Origin: Xanthomarina sp. F2636L
Lineage (GTDB): Bacteria; Bacteroidota; Bacteroidia; Flavobacteriales; Flavobacteriaceae
Direction: 5' to 3'
Assembly: GCF_026410195.1 (NCBI RefSeq)
Contig: NZ_JAPMLM010000061.1
Coordinates: 124,001-188,000 of the forward strand
Length of the DNA stretch: 64,000 bases
Position 1 is the stretch's first letter, and every line of letters begins with the position of its first letter. Of the stretch, positions 33,614-41,974 are shown piece after piece. The notes below the pieces were generated by a model. That model did no database searches. It worked only from the letters and a program-made list of their open reading frames with translations, and was not told the DNA's origin. The position numbers were made by a program, and so were the translations under genes.

Positions 33614-35026
33614 TTATCGTCTTTCCAAAAGTACAACATTTTCTACATGATGTGTTTGTGGGAACATATCTACAGGTCTTACTTTTGTAATCTGATACAT
33701 GTCCTTCATTAAAGCTAGATCTCTAGCCTGTGTGGCACTGTTACAACTTACGTATACGACCTTTTTAGGAGCAATATTTAGTATTTGCTGAACCACATCT
33801 TTATGCATACCATCTCTGGGAGGATCTGTAATAATAACATCTGGATGACCATGAGTTTTAATAAAAGCCTCGTTGAAAACACTTTTCATATCTCCAACGT
33901 AGAATTCAACGTTTTCTATGCCGTTTAATTGTGCATTTTCTTTAGCTGCTAAAATAGCATCGGGAACAGCTTCAACACCAATCACTTTTTTTGCTTGTTT
34001 AGCAACAAATTGCGCAATAGTTCCAGTTCCAGTATATAAATCGTAAACTAATTCGTCTCCAGTTAAATCAGCGTAATCTCTGGTAATTTTATAAAGTTGA
34101 TAGGCTTGGTCTGAGTTTGTTTGGTAGAACGATTTGGCATTTATTTTAAATCTCAAACCTTCCATTTCTTCAAAAATATGATCTTGTCCCTTATAGCAAA
34201 TAACGTCTTGATCGTAAATAGTATCATTAGCCTTCTCGTTAATAACATATTGTAAGGAGGTTATTTCAGGAAAAGTTTCAGTCAGATAATTTAATAGTAA
34301 TTCTCTCTTGTTCTTATCTTCTTTAAAAAACTGAACCATCACCATAATATCTCCTGTTGAAGATGTGCGAAGCATTAAGGTACGTAATAAACCTGTTTGA
34401 TTTCTTGTATTAAAAAACTCTAGATCGTTTTTAAGAGCAAATTCTTTGACTGCATTTCTAATAGCGTTAGATGGGGCTGCTTGTAAATGACATTTTTTAA
34501 TATCTAAAATCTTATCCCACATGCCAGGAATATGAAAACCTAAAGCATTTCTATCTCCTAAGTCTTTATCGGATTGTACTTCTTCTACAGTTAGCCAACG
34601 ACTGTCACTAAAGGAGAATTCCATTTTATTTCTATAGAAGTATTCGTTTTTAGATCCTAAAATAGGAGTTACTTCTGGTAATTCTAAATGTCCTAAGCGA
34701 GTTAGGTTATTTACCACCTCTTTTTGTTTGTAATACAACTGGTGTTCGTAGCCCATATCTTGCCATTTACAACCACCACAGGTTCCAAAATGCTCGCAAA
34801 CTGGAGTAGTACGTTTGTCGGAAAGTTTATGGAAGGCAATGGCTTTTCCTTCGTAATATGCTTTTCGTTTTTTAAAGGTTTGTACATCAACTATATCGCC
34901 AGGAACTGCATTTGGCAAAAAAATCACTTTCCCATCTGCTGCCTTTGCTATGGTTTTTCCTTTAGCACCAGCATCTACAACTTCTACGTTTGTAAATACT
35001 TGTTTTTTATTTTTTCTTCTAGACAT
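33614..35026 (-). CDS. rlmD: 23S rRNA (uracil-C5)-methyltransferase, RlmD/RumA type
   Basis: A 470-residue enzyme that methylates C5 of a uridine in 23S rRNA (U1939 in E. coli for RlmD). A TRAM domain occupies the N terminus. The iron-sulfur cysteines appear in CEHFGTCGGCKWQDM. SAM motif I is YDLYTGTGTIAQF, and the catalytic region reads DPPRDGMH then VSCNSATQARDL with the nucleophilic cysteine. Other RumA paralogues are hard to separate by eye. It heads an operon with DUF6452 and DUF6048 and has a -7 box only four bases from its ATG. Confidence 0.9.
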   Translation of the reverse strand: MSRRKNKKQVFTNVEVVDAGAKGKTIAKAADGKVIFLPNAVPGDIVDVQTFKKRKAYYEGKAIAFHKLSDKRTTPVCEHFGTCGGCKWQDMGYEHQLYYKQKEVVNNLTRLGHLELPEVTPILGSKNEYFYRNKMEFSFSDSRWLTVEEVQSDKDLGDRNALGFHIPGMWDKILDIKKCHLQAAPSNAIRNAVKEFALKNDLEFFNTRNQTGLLRTLMLRTSSTGDIMVMVQFFKEDKNKRELLLNYLTETFPEITSLQYVINEKANDTIYDQDVICYKGQDHIFEEMEGLRFKINAKSFYQTNSDQAYQLYKITRDYADLTGDELVYDLYTGTGTIAQFVAKQAKKVIGVEAVPDAILAAKENAQLNGIENVEFYVGDMKSVFNEAFIKTHGHPDVIITDPPRDGMHKDVVQQILNIAPKKVVYVSCNSATQARDLALMKDMYQITKVRPVDMFPQTHHVENVVLLERR

Positions 35027-35030
35027 GCTG

Positions 35031-35038
35031 CAAAAGTA
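35031..35038 (-). promoter_or_regulatory. -7 box of rlmD, very close to its start codon
   Basis: On the minus strand the bases read TACTTTTG, the same octamer as upstream of the MFS gene. The ATG at 35026 lies four bases beyond it, implying a leaderless or nearly leaderless mRNA. Confidence 0.5.
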
Positions 35039-35234
35039 AGGAAAGGATTTGCTATTTACGCGTTCTGATTTACGAATTTTTTACAAGATATGAATCACTA
35101 AAATATTATTTTAATTTTTTATATGAAACGATAATTTCTGGAGATTATATCTTTCCATAAAAATACTTTTTATTCGTTTAAATAAGGTGATAAAATCAAA
35201 TAGGAAAACACTTTCCATAATCCGAGATATTTAG

Positions 35235-35242
35235 TAATTTTG
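35235..35242 (+). promoter_or_regulatory. -7 box of rocD
   Basis: TAATTTTG is an exact TAnnTTTG match. Transcription would start near 35249, giving a leader of about 114 bases before rocD. No standard TTG lies at the -33 position. Confidence 0.45.
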
Positions 35243-35362
35243 CAAATCCTAGGGATGATTTCTCTCCCACGCTGAATTTTCGTATCGATACGTATCGGGA
35301 TTTCGAAAAGATAAAGGTATAGTAGGAATGGTTATTTATTCATCAACTATAAATTTATTAAA

Positions 35363-36607
35363 ATGGCTAGTTTAGACCAATTAACATCGCAAGAAGCGAT
35401 AGATTTAGAAAACAAGTATGGCGCACACAATTACCATCCACTTCCAGTAGTGCTGAGTAAAGGGGAAGGTGTTTATGTATGGGACGTAGAAGGGAAAAAA
35501 TATTACGACTTTCTGTCTGCTTACTCTGCAGTAAACCAAGGACACTGTCACCCAAGAATTGTAGGTGCTATGACCAAACAAGCAGAAACCTTAACATTAA
35601 CGTCTAGAGCATTTCATAACGATATGCTGGGGAAATATGAAAAATTTGCTTGCGAATTTTTTGGTTTCGATAAGTTATTACCAATGAATACAGGTGCTGA
35701 AGCTGTGGAAACTGCTTTAAAAATTTGTAGAAAATGGGCTTACGAAGTAAAAGGGATTGATGAAAATGAAGCCGAGATTGTTGTTTGCGAAAACAATTTC
35801 CACGGAAGAACTACAACTATTATCTCTTTTTCTAACGATCCTGTTGCCAGAAAGAATTTTGGACCTTATACCAAAGGGTTTATAAAAATTGCATACGATA
35901 ATTTAGAAGCTTTAGAAGCAGAATTAAAAAGCAATCCAAATATTGCTGGATTTTTAGCAGAACCTATTCAAGGGGAAGCTGGTGTTTTTGTTCCACAAGA
36001 AGGCTATTTAGCAAAAGCAAAAGCTCTATGCGAAAAATACAATGTGTTGTTTATTGCAGACGAAGTACAAACTGGAATTGCTAGAACCGGAAGGTTGTTA
36101 GCTGTAGATCATGAAAATGTAAAACCAGATTTATTAGTGCTTGGAAAAGCATTAAGTGGTGGAGCATATCCTGTATCTGCTGTTTTAGCAGATAATGCTA
36201 TAATGGATGTGATTAGACCAGGAAACCACGGATCTACTTTTGGAGGAAATCCAGTAGCTGCTGCTGTTGCTATTGCTGCATTAGAAGTAGTTAAAGAAGA
36301 AAACCTTGCTGAAAATGCTGAAAAACTTGGAAAGCTGTTTAGATCTGAATTAAACAAATATATTGAAACAACTGACTTGGTAGAATTAGTTAGAGGTAAA
36401 GGGTTGTTGAATGCGATTGTAATTAACGACGATGAAGAAAGTGAAACAGCTTGGAATATTTGTTTAGCTTTACGTGATAACGGCCTATTAGCAAAACCAA
36501 CTCATGGAAATATTATTCGTTTTGCTCCACCTTTGGTGATGAATGAAGAACAATTATTAGATTGTGTTTCAATTATAGTTAAAACATTAAAGCAGTTTGA
36601 AAAATAA
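35363..36607 (+). CDS. rocD: Ornithine aminotransferase
   Basis: A PLP enzyme of 414 residues that converts ornithine and 2-oxoglutarate to glutamate semialdehyde and glutamate. It begins [20 protein letters not shown], characteristic of ornithine aminotransferases. The PLP region shows [13 protein letters not shown] and [14 protein letters not shown], the aspartate motif [14 protein letters not shown], and the Schiff-base lysine in [19 protein letters not shown]. All are intact. It has its own promoter box and a strong terminator and is monocistronic. With gdhA elsewhere in the window it contributes to glutamate and arginine catabolism. Confidence 0.95.
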   Translation: MASLDQLTSQEAIDLENKYGAHNYHPLPVVLSKGEGVYVWDVEGKKYYDFLSAYSAVNQGHCHPRIVGAMTKQAETLTLTSRAFHNDMLGKYEKFACEFFGFDKLLPMNTGAEAVETALKICRKWAYEVKGIDENEAEIVVCENNFHGRTTTIISFSNDPVARKNFGPYTKGFIKIAYDNLEALEAELKSNPNIAGFLAEPIQGEAGVFVPQEGYLAKAKALCEKYNVLFIADEVQTGIARTGRLLAVDHENVKPDLLVLGKALSGGAYPVSAVLADNAIMDVIRPGNHGSTFGGNPVAAAVAIAALEVVKEENLAENAEKLGKLFRSELNKYIETTDLVELVRGKGLLNAIVINDDEESETAWNICLALRDNGLLAKPTHGNIIRFAPPLVMNEEQLLDCVSIIVKTLKQFEK

Positions 36608-36637
36608 TAAAACCTAAAAGGTTTTAGAAAGTATTAA

Positions 36638-36685
36638 AAAGCGACTATTTCGATTACTTTTAGTAAAGGATAGTCGCTTTCTTAT
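36638..36685. terminator. Terminator between rocD and the convergent membrane cluster
   Basis: AAAGCGACTAT (36638-36648) pairs perfectly with ATAGTCGCTTT (36670-36680), with a second small pairing in the loop. It ends just before the stop of the minus-strand DUF2752 gene, so it can serve both directions. Confidence 0.8.
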
Positions 36686-37099
36686 TTATGGAGCTAAAGT
36701 ATTAAACGGATAAAAAGGAATATTTCTCAATATCCAAAAGAATATAACAAGTATTAAAATAAATTTTGTTGCCATGGGTTTATGAAGGATGTTTTTAGTG
36801 TTTTTGTTAAACTGCTCCTGAGAGATATAAACATAAAGTTGATAGCCCAAAACAAGAACCAAAAAACCTATTAAATAATTATATTTTAAACCAGCCATTA
36901 TCTGTCCATGTAGTATTTGATGTATGGCTCTTTGCGAGCCACATCCTGGACAATATAAATTTGTAGCGCTATAAAATAAGCATTTAGGAAAAATGATGTT
37001 ATTCGCTGGGTTCCAAAAATAGAAAAGCGTTATAACACCAATTCCGGCTAGTAATGCCAGAAAAAAAAGAAGCTTTTTATGCTTACTAACCAGCTTCAC
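36686..37099 (-). CDS. DUF2752 membrane protein (larger copy)
   Basis: A 137-residue membrane protein with three predicted helices. It carries the DUF2752 signature CPGCGSQRAIHQILHGQ near residue 50, in which paired cysteines precede a conserved arginine. The function is unknown. Its first codons overlap the end of the CD225-like gene by 14 bases. It is the last gene of a four-gene cluster of small membrane proteins. Confidence 0.85.
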   Translation of the reverse strand: MKLVSKHKKLLFFLALLAGIGVITLFYFWNPANNIIFPKCLFYSATNLYCPGCGSQRAIHQILHGQIMAGLKYNYLIGFLVLVLGYQLYVYISQEQFNKNTKNILHKPMATKFILILVIFFWILRNIPFYPFNTLAP

Positions 37100-37361
37100 T
37101 TAGTAAAGCTCCAAACATGGCAAGACCAAAGATTAGTATGTATATTAGCCAACCCAAAAGCGCTACAGCTATGGAAACTATACCCCAGGTTTTGGCGTTT
37201 TTTGATGCACTTATAGCTTGTTCGTATTTACCATCTTCAAATAGACTATTCACTTTTGTAGCATAAATAATACTTACAATTCCAAAAGGAAGACAACATA
37301 AAATAGTACTGATAATAGCTAAGGCTAAATAACTATTAGGTCTAGTTGGTTTGATATCCAT
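37086..37361 (-). CDS. CD225/dispanin-like small membrane protein
   Basis: A 91-residue protein with two helices. The pattern SYLALAIISTILCCLPFGIVS, with a double cysteine after the first helix, then YATKVNSLFEDGKYEQAISASKNAKTW, is that of the CD225/dispanin family, which includes animal interferon-induced transmembrane proteins. In animals these proteins stiffen membranes; the bacterial role is unknown. The gene lies 11 bases after the CCC-motif gene. Confidence 0.85.
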   Translation of the reverse strand: MDIKPTRPNSYLALAIISTILCCLPFGIVSIIYATKVNSLFEDGKYEQAISASKNAKTWGIVSIAVALLGWLIYILIFGLAMFGALLSEAG

Positions 37362-37372
37362 ATTATATAAAA

Positions 37373-37714
37373 TTAAACTTGTTGCATTTTTTGAAATTCT
37401 TGTAATTTTTCTTGTAACATTTCAGGGTCTTGTAAAGCTTCCCAGCCAATCATACTAATAATCCAAAAAACATAAGCCAAAAAGATTATATTTAAAACAA
37501 TCCCTATTATGGCAAGTATTTTACCCGTTTTCACATTGTTGTAACCTGTGTATAGCTCTGGGTTTTCAGCGTAAATTTTAGTCGATTTATTAGCTAAAAC
37601 CAAGGCAACAATACCAATAGGTAAACCTAAAACACCATAGCAACAGCAGGTTACGATTGATAAGATACCTAATACTAAAATAAGTGTCGCGTTTTGTAAG
37701 GGATGTTTTTCCAT
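37373..37714 (-). CDS. CCC-motif membrane protein
   Basis: A 113-residue protein with two main helices. The first has VTCCCYGVLGLPIGIVALVLA with three adjacent cysteines, the mark of a Bacteroidota family named for that motif. The overall plan (helix, cysteines, NKSTKIYAENPELY loop, helix) parallels the CD225-like neighbour, so the two are likely distant relatives. The C terminus is a charged helix. The function is unknown. Confidence 0.82.
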   Translation of the reverse strand: MEKHPLQNATLILVLGILSIVTCCCYGVLGLPIGIVALVLANKSTKIYAENPELYTGYNNVKTGKILAIIGIVLNIIFLAYVFWIISMIGWEALQDPEMLQEKLQEFQKMQQV

Positions 37715-37728
37715 GAGATTTGAATCTA

Positions 37729-38013
37729 TTAATGTGTTATTTTAAATATATAACTACCAACAATAATAAGGACATTTAAAAAAATAAGCCCCATTTTAAG
37801 TTGATAATCGTATTTAAATTTTTTATAAAAATTATAGATAAGAAATATTCCAAGTAGTATAAGCGTGTAAATGGCAGGATACATTATAAGAGCAGCCGTA
37901 AAATCACCTTTAATAAGAAACATGAAAGCTCTTTGAAAACCACAGCCTAAACAATCAACTCCAAAAAGTTGTTTGTTTAGGCATGGTAACATAAAATCTT
38001 CAATGGAAGACAT
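37729..38013 (-). CDS. DUF2752 membrane protein (smaller copy)
   Basis: A 94-residue membrane protein with two helices after a short N terminus. The DUF2752 signature is CLGCGFQRAFMFLIKGD near residues 20-36, a clear paralogue of the motif in the larger copy at the other end of the cluster. It is the first gene of the four-gene minus-strand cluster. The function is unknown. Confidence 0.83.
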   Translation of the reverse strand: MSSIEDFMLPCLNKQLFGVDCLGCGFQRAFMFLIKGDFTAALIMYPAIYTLILLGIFLIYNFYKKFKYDYQLKMGLIFLNVLIIVGSYIFKITH

Positions 38014-38061
38014 GGCTATATCTTTAAATTCTATGTTTTAAAGATATAAAAATATCCAGAT

Positions 38062-39924
38062 TTATTTATTTGAAACAATAATCTTTTTACTGATCACTTG
38101 ATTGTCGGCAAAAGTAACATTAGCAATATAAACTCCTTGACTTAAATTTTTTGTTGAAAAACTATAGGTTGCTTCTTTATTTAAGTTTCTTTCATCGAAA
38201 ATTTGTTTTCCAGAAACATCATACAATCTGACTTGTTTAATTTCTAAAAGTTTTGGATTAGAGATGGTTAATACTGCTAAATGATTGTTTTGATACATAT
38301 TTATATCTTCAGCAGTAATAACTTGGTCTATGTTTAATGCTTCAGACGTAAAGGTTATTTCAAATCGGTCTGTGTAGTTACCTTGAGGTAAGTTTATTTC
38401 ATAGTCTTGTTGTCTTAAATCAACATATAATCCAGCTTCAATATCATGAATAAAAACAGGTTGACTTTCATCAAAATTTTGCACATCAAAAATTCTAAAT
38501 CTTATGGGTTGATTGTTTTTTGCTTCAACCACTAAAGGAATTCGTAATTCCATATCGTAATTAAAGGCTTGTATGAGATATGGTACATTGTCTAAAATCC
38601 AATAGGCATCGGAATTTTCAGAAAATTTCGTTTTAGCTTCCAGGCCATAATCAAATCCATCTGTTGCTGTATGATGGAAGTTCATTAATAATTGTCTGGT
38701 GTAAAATTCACCTTGTGAAAAGTCCACATTAATTCTAAAGCGTTTAAAATCTGCAGGAACAATGTTTAAGCCATCTTCTGTGTATTCGGTTTCCTCAATA
38801 GTGTCTTCTGTACCACTTGAATCTACTGTTCTAAAAAACTCACTATTTGTACCAGATTGTTTATAGAATTCTCTTTGGTTATTGGTAAATGTTACAACAC
38901 CAGTTGCAGCTCCTTCAATAAAAAAACCTTGTCCTACCGGAATATATCTGTAGGCAATTTTAGAGCCTGTTCCAGTAGGGAAATTTGTTGGAGTTCCATC
39001 TAATAAGTATGTTGTAAAAGGAGCATGGGTGAAAGAGTCAACCCCTCCCGCAGAAATTGTGTATAAAGCATATCCACCTATATAACTGGAGAGTACATGA
39101 GATGTAGAACTAAGAGCATCTTGCTCCCAATATTTTAAAACACCAGTAGTAAAGGCAAGACTATAGTCGGCTAAAATTCCTGTATTCAGTGGGTCATGAA
39201 TAAAATCACGAGCATCCAAAGCAGAAGGATATGGATTTCCCACCAAAGTTTCTCGATTAATATTTACTGTTGCAGTAATAGTTCCATTATTAGGTCTGCC
39301 TCTAAAGTCATATTTTTGTGCACCACTTGGGTTTCCTTTCATAGTAAAACCATAACCAGAATCTAAGGTCCCATTAGGATCGCCTCCAACAGGTAAACTA
39401 CCACCACCTAATCCTATCCAATCTTCATAAGGATTAGTTGTAGAAGGTAAACCAATATAGGTGTATAACCAATAGCTAGCAATTAGAGATGTTGTTCCAT
39501 TGTAACCAGCTATAAAACCAAAAGGTGTACTTGTAATAGGAGCAGCAGTTTCACGATAAAAATTATTGCTAGGCATAAAAGTAGTATTACCAGCTACCCC
39601 ATTGTTTTGACCAACAGGAGATCCCCAGTAATTGTACATATAGGTGTTAGAGTTACCGGTTTGATGTACACTCAATCTACCGGTTCCAGAATTACCAACA
39701 TCGTTTCCTTGTAAAAGGTGTGCTTCATTACGTAAATAGAGATTACTATTTGTACCAGCTAACTCAATGCCATTGGTTACATATAAGGGAGCATTTGTGC
39801 CACTAGAAAAGGCAGTGCCATCTACGTAAACGTAAATATTAGCGTTGTTGCTTACATATAAATCTGTTTGAGCAAACAATAAACTACAAGTAGCAAAGAA
39901 TATTAATGTAATTATTAATTTCAT
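38062..39924 (-). CDS. Exported protein with type IX secretion sorting domain
   Basis: A 620-residue surface or secreted protein. The ATG at 39924 is chosen because it starts directly at the signal peptide MKLIITLIFFATCSLLFAQ; an upstream in-frame start would add 25 residues without signal character. The N-terminal part is Asn/Thr/Gly-rich and repetitive (DLYVSNNANIYVYVDG). A middle part has NYWGSPVGQ and GNPYPSALD. The end is a type A sorting domain (LYDVSGKQIFDE, GVYIANVTFADNQVISKKI). It is the last gene of a three-gene operon, ten bases after the repeat protein. The function is unknown; adhesion is a guess. Confidence 0.85.
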   Translation of the reverse strand: MKLIITLIFFATCSLLFAQTDLYVSNNANIYVYVDGTAFSSGTNAPLYVTNGIELAGTNSNLYLRNEAHLLQGNDVGNSGTGRLSVHQTGNSNTYMYNYWGSPVGQNNGVAGNTTFMPSNNFYRETAAPITSTPFGFIAGYNGTTSLIASYWLYTYIGLPSTTNPYEDWIGLGGGSLPVGGDPNGTLDSGYGFTMKGNPSGAQKYDFRGRPNNGTITATVNINRETLVGNPYPSALDARDFIHDPLNTGILADYSLAFTTGVLKYWEQDALSSTSHVLSSYIGGYALYTISAGGVDSFTHAPFTTYLLDGTPTNFPTGTGSKIAYRYIPVGQGFFIEGAATGVVTFTNNQREFYKQSGTNSEFFRTVDSSGTEDTIEETEYTEDGLNIVPADFKRFRINVDFSQGEFYTRQLLMNFHHTATDGFDYGLEAKTKFSENSDAYWILDNVPYLIQAFNYDMELRIPLVVEAKNNQPIRFRIFDVQNFDESQPVFIHDIEAGLYVDLRQQDYEINLPQGNYTDRFEITFTSEALNIDQVITAEDINMYQNNHLAVLTISNPKLLEIKQVRLYDVSGKQIFDERNLNKEATYSFSTKNLSQGVYIANVTFADNQVISKKIIVSNK

Positions 39925-39934
39925 TTTTTTAATT

Positions 39935-40354
39935 TTACTTATTAGTAATAGACTTTTTAGATTTTGGTTTAGCCAAGTACTCTTCCTTTGTAAAAACATC
40001 TTGATTTTCTAAAAAAATAGTTTTAAGTTTTTTGACGTTTTTTTGTTTAGATTGCAAGTTGTTATTGCTAACTGTGCTTTTTACTAATTTTGGTTTAGTA
40101 TAATATTCTTCAGCATCATAGATCTTTTGGTTTTCTAAATAAATAATTTTTTTAGAATCGTGCTCTTTATTATATAATGAATAGATTGCTTTAGTTGTCT
40201 TTTTTTCCTTCTTAGGTAATAAAACATACTCATCATAAGAAAATGTTTGTAAGTTTTCTAAAGTTATTCTATTCATTTCAATTCTGTTATTTTGTTCTTG
40301 AGAATAAGATAAGTAACAGGATAAGAAAATGCACATACAAAAATATTTCATCAT
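39935..40354 (-). CDS. Exported three-repeat protein (LENQ/EEYxxKPK repeats)
   Basis: A 139-residue basic protein with a signal peptide ending near SYS-Q. It contains three copies of a 20-residue unit at about 30-49, 70-89 and 112-131. Its core is LENQ, five or six residues, then [DE]EYxxKPK (first copy more divergent). The linkers are lysine-rich. I know no family with this repeat. The gene sits 12 bases after a larger exported protein and 10 before a type IX cargo, so the three are one operon. The repeats may bind a partner or the cell wall, which is not shown. Confidence 0.75.
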   Translation of the reverse strand: MMKYFCMCIFLSCYLSYSQEQNNRIEMNRITLENLQTFSYDEYVLLPKKEKKTTKAIYSLYNKEHDSKKIIYLENQKIYDAEEYYTKPKLVKSTVSNNNLQSKQKNVKKLKTIFLENQDVFTKEEYLAKPKSKKSITNK

Positions 40355-40366
40355 AATTTCATTGAA

Positions 40367-41101
40367 TTAATTTCTAACACTTATAACAAAATCCATATTA
40401 ATGTAGTCTGTAGACCAAGCACTATTCACTAATACAAATCTTACCTGACCCGTTCTTGCTTCTACGTGATGAATTGTTATGTCTTCCCATGGTTGTGTCC
40501 CTACACTCCAATCCCCTAATAAATTAACACTTACGATGGAAGTAGAAGTACAAGCAGGAATATTATAGGTTAAGTTGTATATTGTACTTGCTTCAAAATC
40601 ACTTGGAGCAGTGTAATATCTTGTTTCATCTGAAAGTTTGTTTTGTAATATCCATCTGCTTTGAGCATTACTATACATTAAAGTAACAGAAGAATACCTC
40701 CCAGTTAACTCTAGGTTTCTTTCACTTGGAACAAGGATTCTGTTATTTGCCAAGCCACCATTATTGTGTCTTAATATCATTGAAGCATTTGTAGTGTTTT
40801 GCAATGTAATTACCTGTCCATCTGATGCTGTAATCGGTATTATACTATTAACACTAAATGAAGTAGTTGGGCCTACAATTCTATAATTAGAATAAGGAGT
40901 TAATCCTAAGTTAATATTATTGTTATTTCCATTTACTAAAGTTAATGTTCCTCCGTCTCTATAAGAAACAGCACCGTCCACATCTAAAGTTGTGGTTGGA
41001 CTAGTCGTTCCAATCCCGACCTGAGCCGTGGCACTAAAAGAAAATAGTAAAATGGTTATAAATAAGATTTGGAACTTGGTAAAAAAGTCATTTTTTTTCA
41101 T
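40367..41101 (-). CDS. Exported protein with GIGTTSP-type N terminus
   Basis: A 244-residue protein with a signal peptide ending ATA-Q. The mature N terminus VGIGTTSPTTTLDVDG is the motif that opens many tail-fibre-like or surface proteins in Flavobacteria. The remainder is Asn/Thr-rich and beta-structured, with a final strand INMDFVISVRN. The ATG at 41101 is preferred to an in-frame GTG three codons upstream. It is the first gene of the surface operon. No enzyme motif is visible. Confidence 0.75.
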   Translation of the reverse strand: MKKNDFFTKFQILFITILLFSFSATAQVGIGTTSPTTTLDVDGAVSYRDGGTLTLVNGNNNNINLGLTPYSNYRIVGPTTSFSVNSIIPITASDGQVITLQNTTNASMILRHNNGGLANNRILVPSERNLELTGRYSSVTLMYSNAQSRWILQNKLSDETRYYTAPSDFEASTIYNLTYNIPACTSTSIVSVNLLGDWSVGTQPWEDITIHHVEARTGQVRFVLVNSAWSTDYINMDFVISVRN

Positions 41102-41211
41102 ATTTTTCACTTTTAATTAGTCATAGAGTTTAGTTAAAGTAATTATAATTTTAGATAATAATTATATGCTAATGCTATATTCGTTAAACCGTTAAGAATC
41201 ATCGATATAAA

Positions 41212-41421
41212 ATGAATTATTCGAAATATTTAAATTATTTACTCATTATAATAGGCTGTATTGTTGCTATTTATGCGCAAGCCGGAGAAGAGCAAGACGT
41301 GGTTATTTTAATTCTAGGAATCGTCATCTTAATGTTTGGATTGTTTCGTATTTCTAGTGGTATTCCCAGTAAAAGAGATACAGATCAAGACCAACAAATA
41401 AAACAAGAGGAAGATGTTTAA
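41212..41421 (+). CDS. Small two-helix membrane protein
   Basis: A 69-residue protein with two predicted membrane helices (YLNYLLIIIGCIVAIYAQ and VVILILGIVILMFGLFRIS) joined by an acidic turn, then a charged tail of Asp, Gln and Glu. I do not recognise a family. Its end overlaps the start of the Smr gene by eight bases, so the two are probably translated together. Confidence 0.7.
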   Translation: MNYSKYLNYLLIIIGCIVAIYAQAGEEQDVVILILGIVILMFGLFRISSGIPSKRDTDQDQQIKQEEDV

Positions 41422-41974
41422 AGTAGGGAATAAGGTGTCTGTTTTAGATGAGGATTTAACGGGGTTTATTGTGAAAATAGTTGGAGATACCATAACAGTG
41501 GAAGATGTCCATGGTTTTGAAATGGATTTTAATAAAAAGGAGTTGGTTCTTATTAAAAATAAGTCCGATTTAAAATCAAAATCTTTTGTAGATGTTTCAT
41601 TTAATGAGGTTCTAAGTGAAAAAGAGGAGCAAAAACGAAAACCTTCTGTAAGAAAGAAAGTTAAAGAGCGTTTCGAGCCTACAATGGAAGTGGATTTACA
41701 TATTCATCAATTAACAGATAAATCTGGAAGAATGAGTAATCACGATATGTTAACTTTGCAACTTGATACCGCTAGGAAGCAGTTGGAATTTGCTATTAGA
41801 AATCGTATTCAGAAAGTGGTTTTTATCCATGGCGTAGGAGAAGGGGTTCTAAGAATAGAATTGGAATACCTATTTGGGAGATATAATAATGTAAAATTCT
41901 ATGATGCCAACTACCAAAAATATGGCTTGGGAGCTACCGAAGTTTATATTTTTCAAAATGTTGCTACAGATTAA
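41414..41974 (+). CDS. Smr-domain protein (DUF2027-like N terminus)
   Basis: A 186-residue protein. An SH3-like N-terminal region (FKVGNKVSVLDEDLTGFIVKI) precedes a C-terminal Smr nuclease-like domain. Smr marks are EVDLHIHQL near residue 94, VVFIHGVGEGVLR near 136 and GLGATEVYIFQ at the end. Smr domains in other bacteria nick DNA or cleave mRNA at stalled ribosomes; which applies here is unknown. There is no MutS part. Its stop codon overlaps that of the convergent lipoprotein gene in a TTAA. Confidence 0.85.
   Translation: MFKVGNKVSVLDEDLTGFIVKIVGDTITVEDVHGFEMDFNKKELVLIKNKSDLKSKSFVDVSFNEVLSEKEEQKRKPSVRKKVKERFEPTMEVDLHIHQLTDKSGRMSNHDMLTLQLDTARKQLEFAIRNRIQKVVFIHGVGEGVLRIELEYLFGRYNNVKFYDANYQKYGLGATEVYIFQNVATD

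Larger units (their letters stand above)
35027..35362. other. 336-base divergent intergenic region between rlmD and rocD
   Basis: It holds the two outward promoter boxes. In the rocD leader there is a perfect 12-base palindrome CGTATCGATACG near 35280. No reading frame, RNA gene or riboswitch fold is evident in the remainder, which is AT-rich. Confidence 0.4.
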
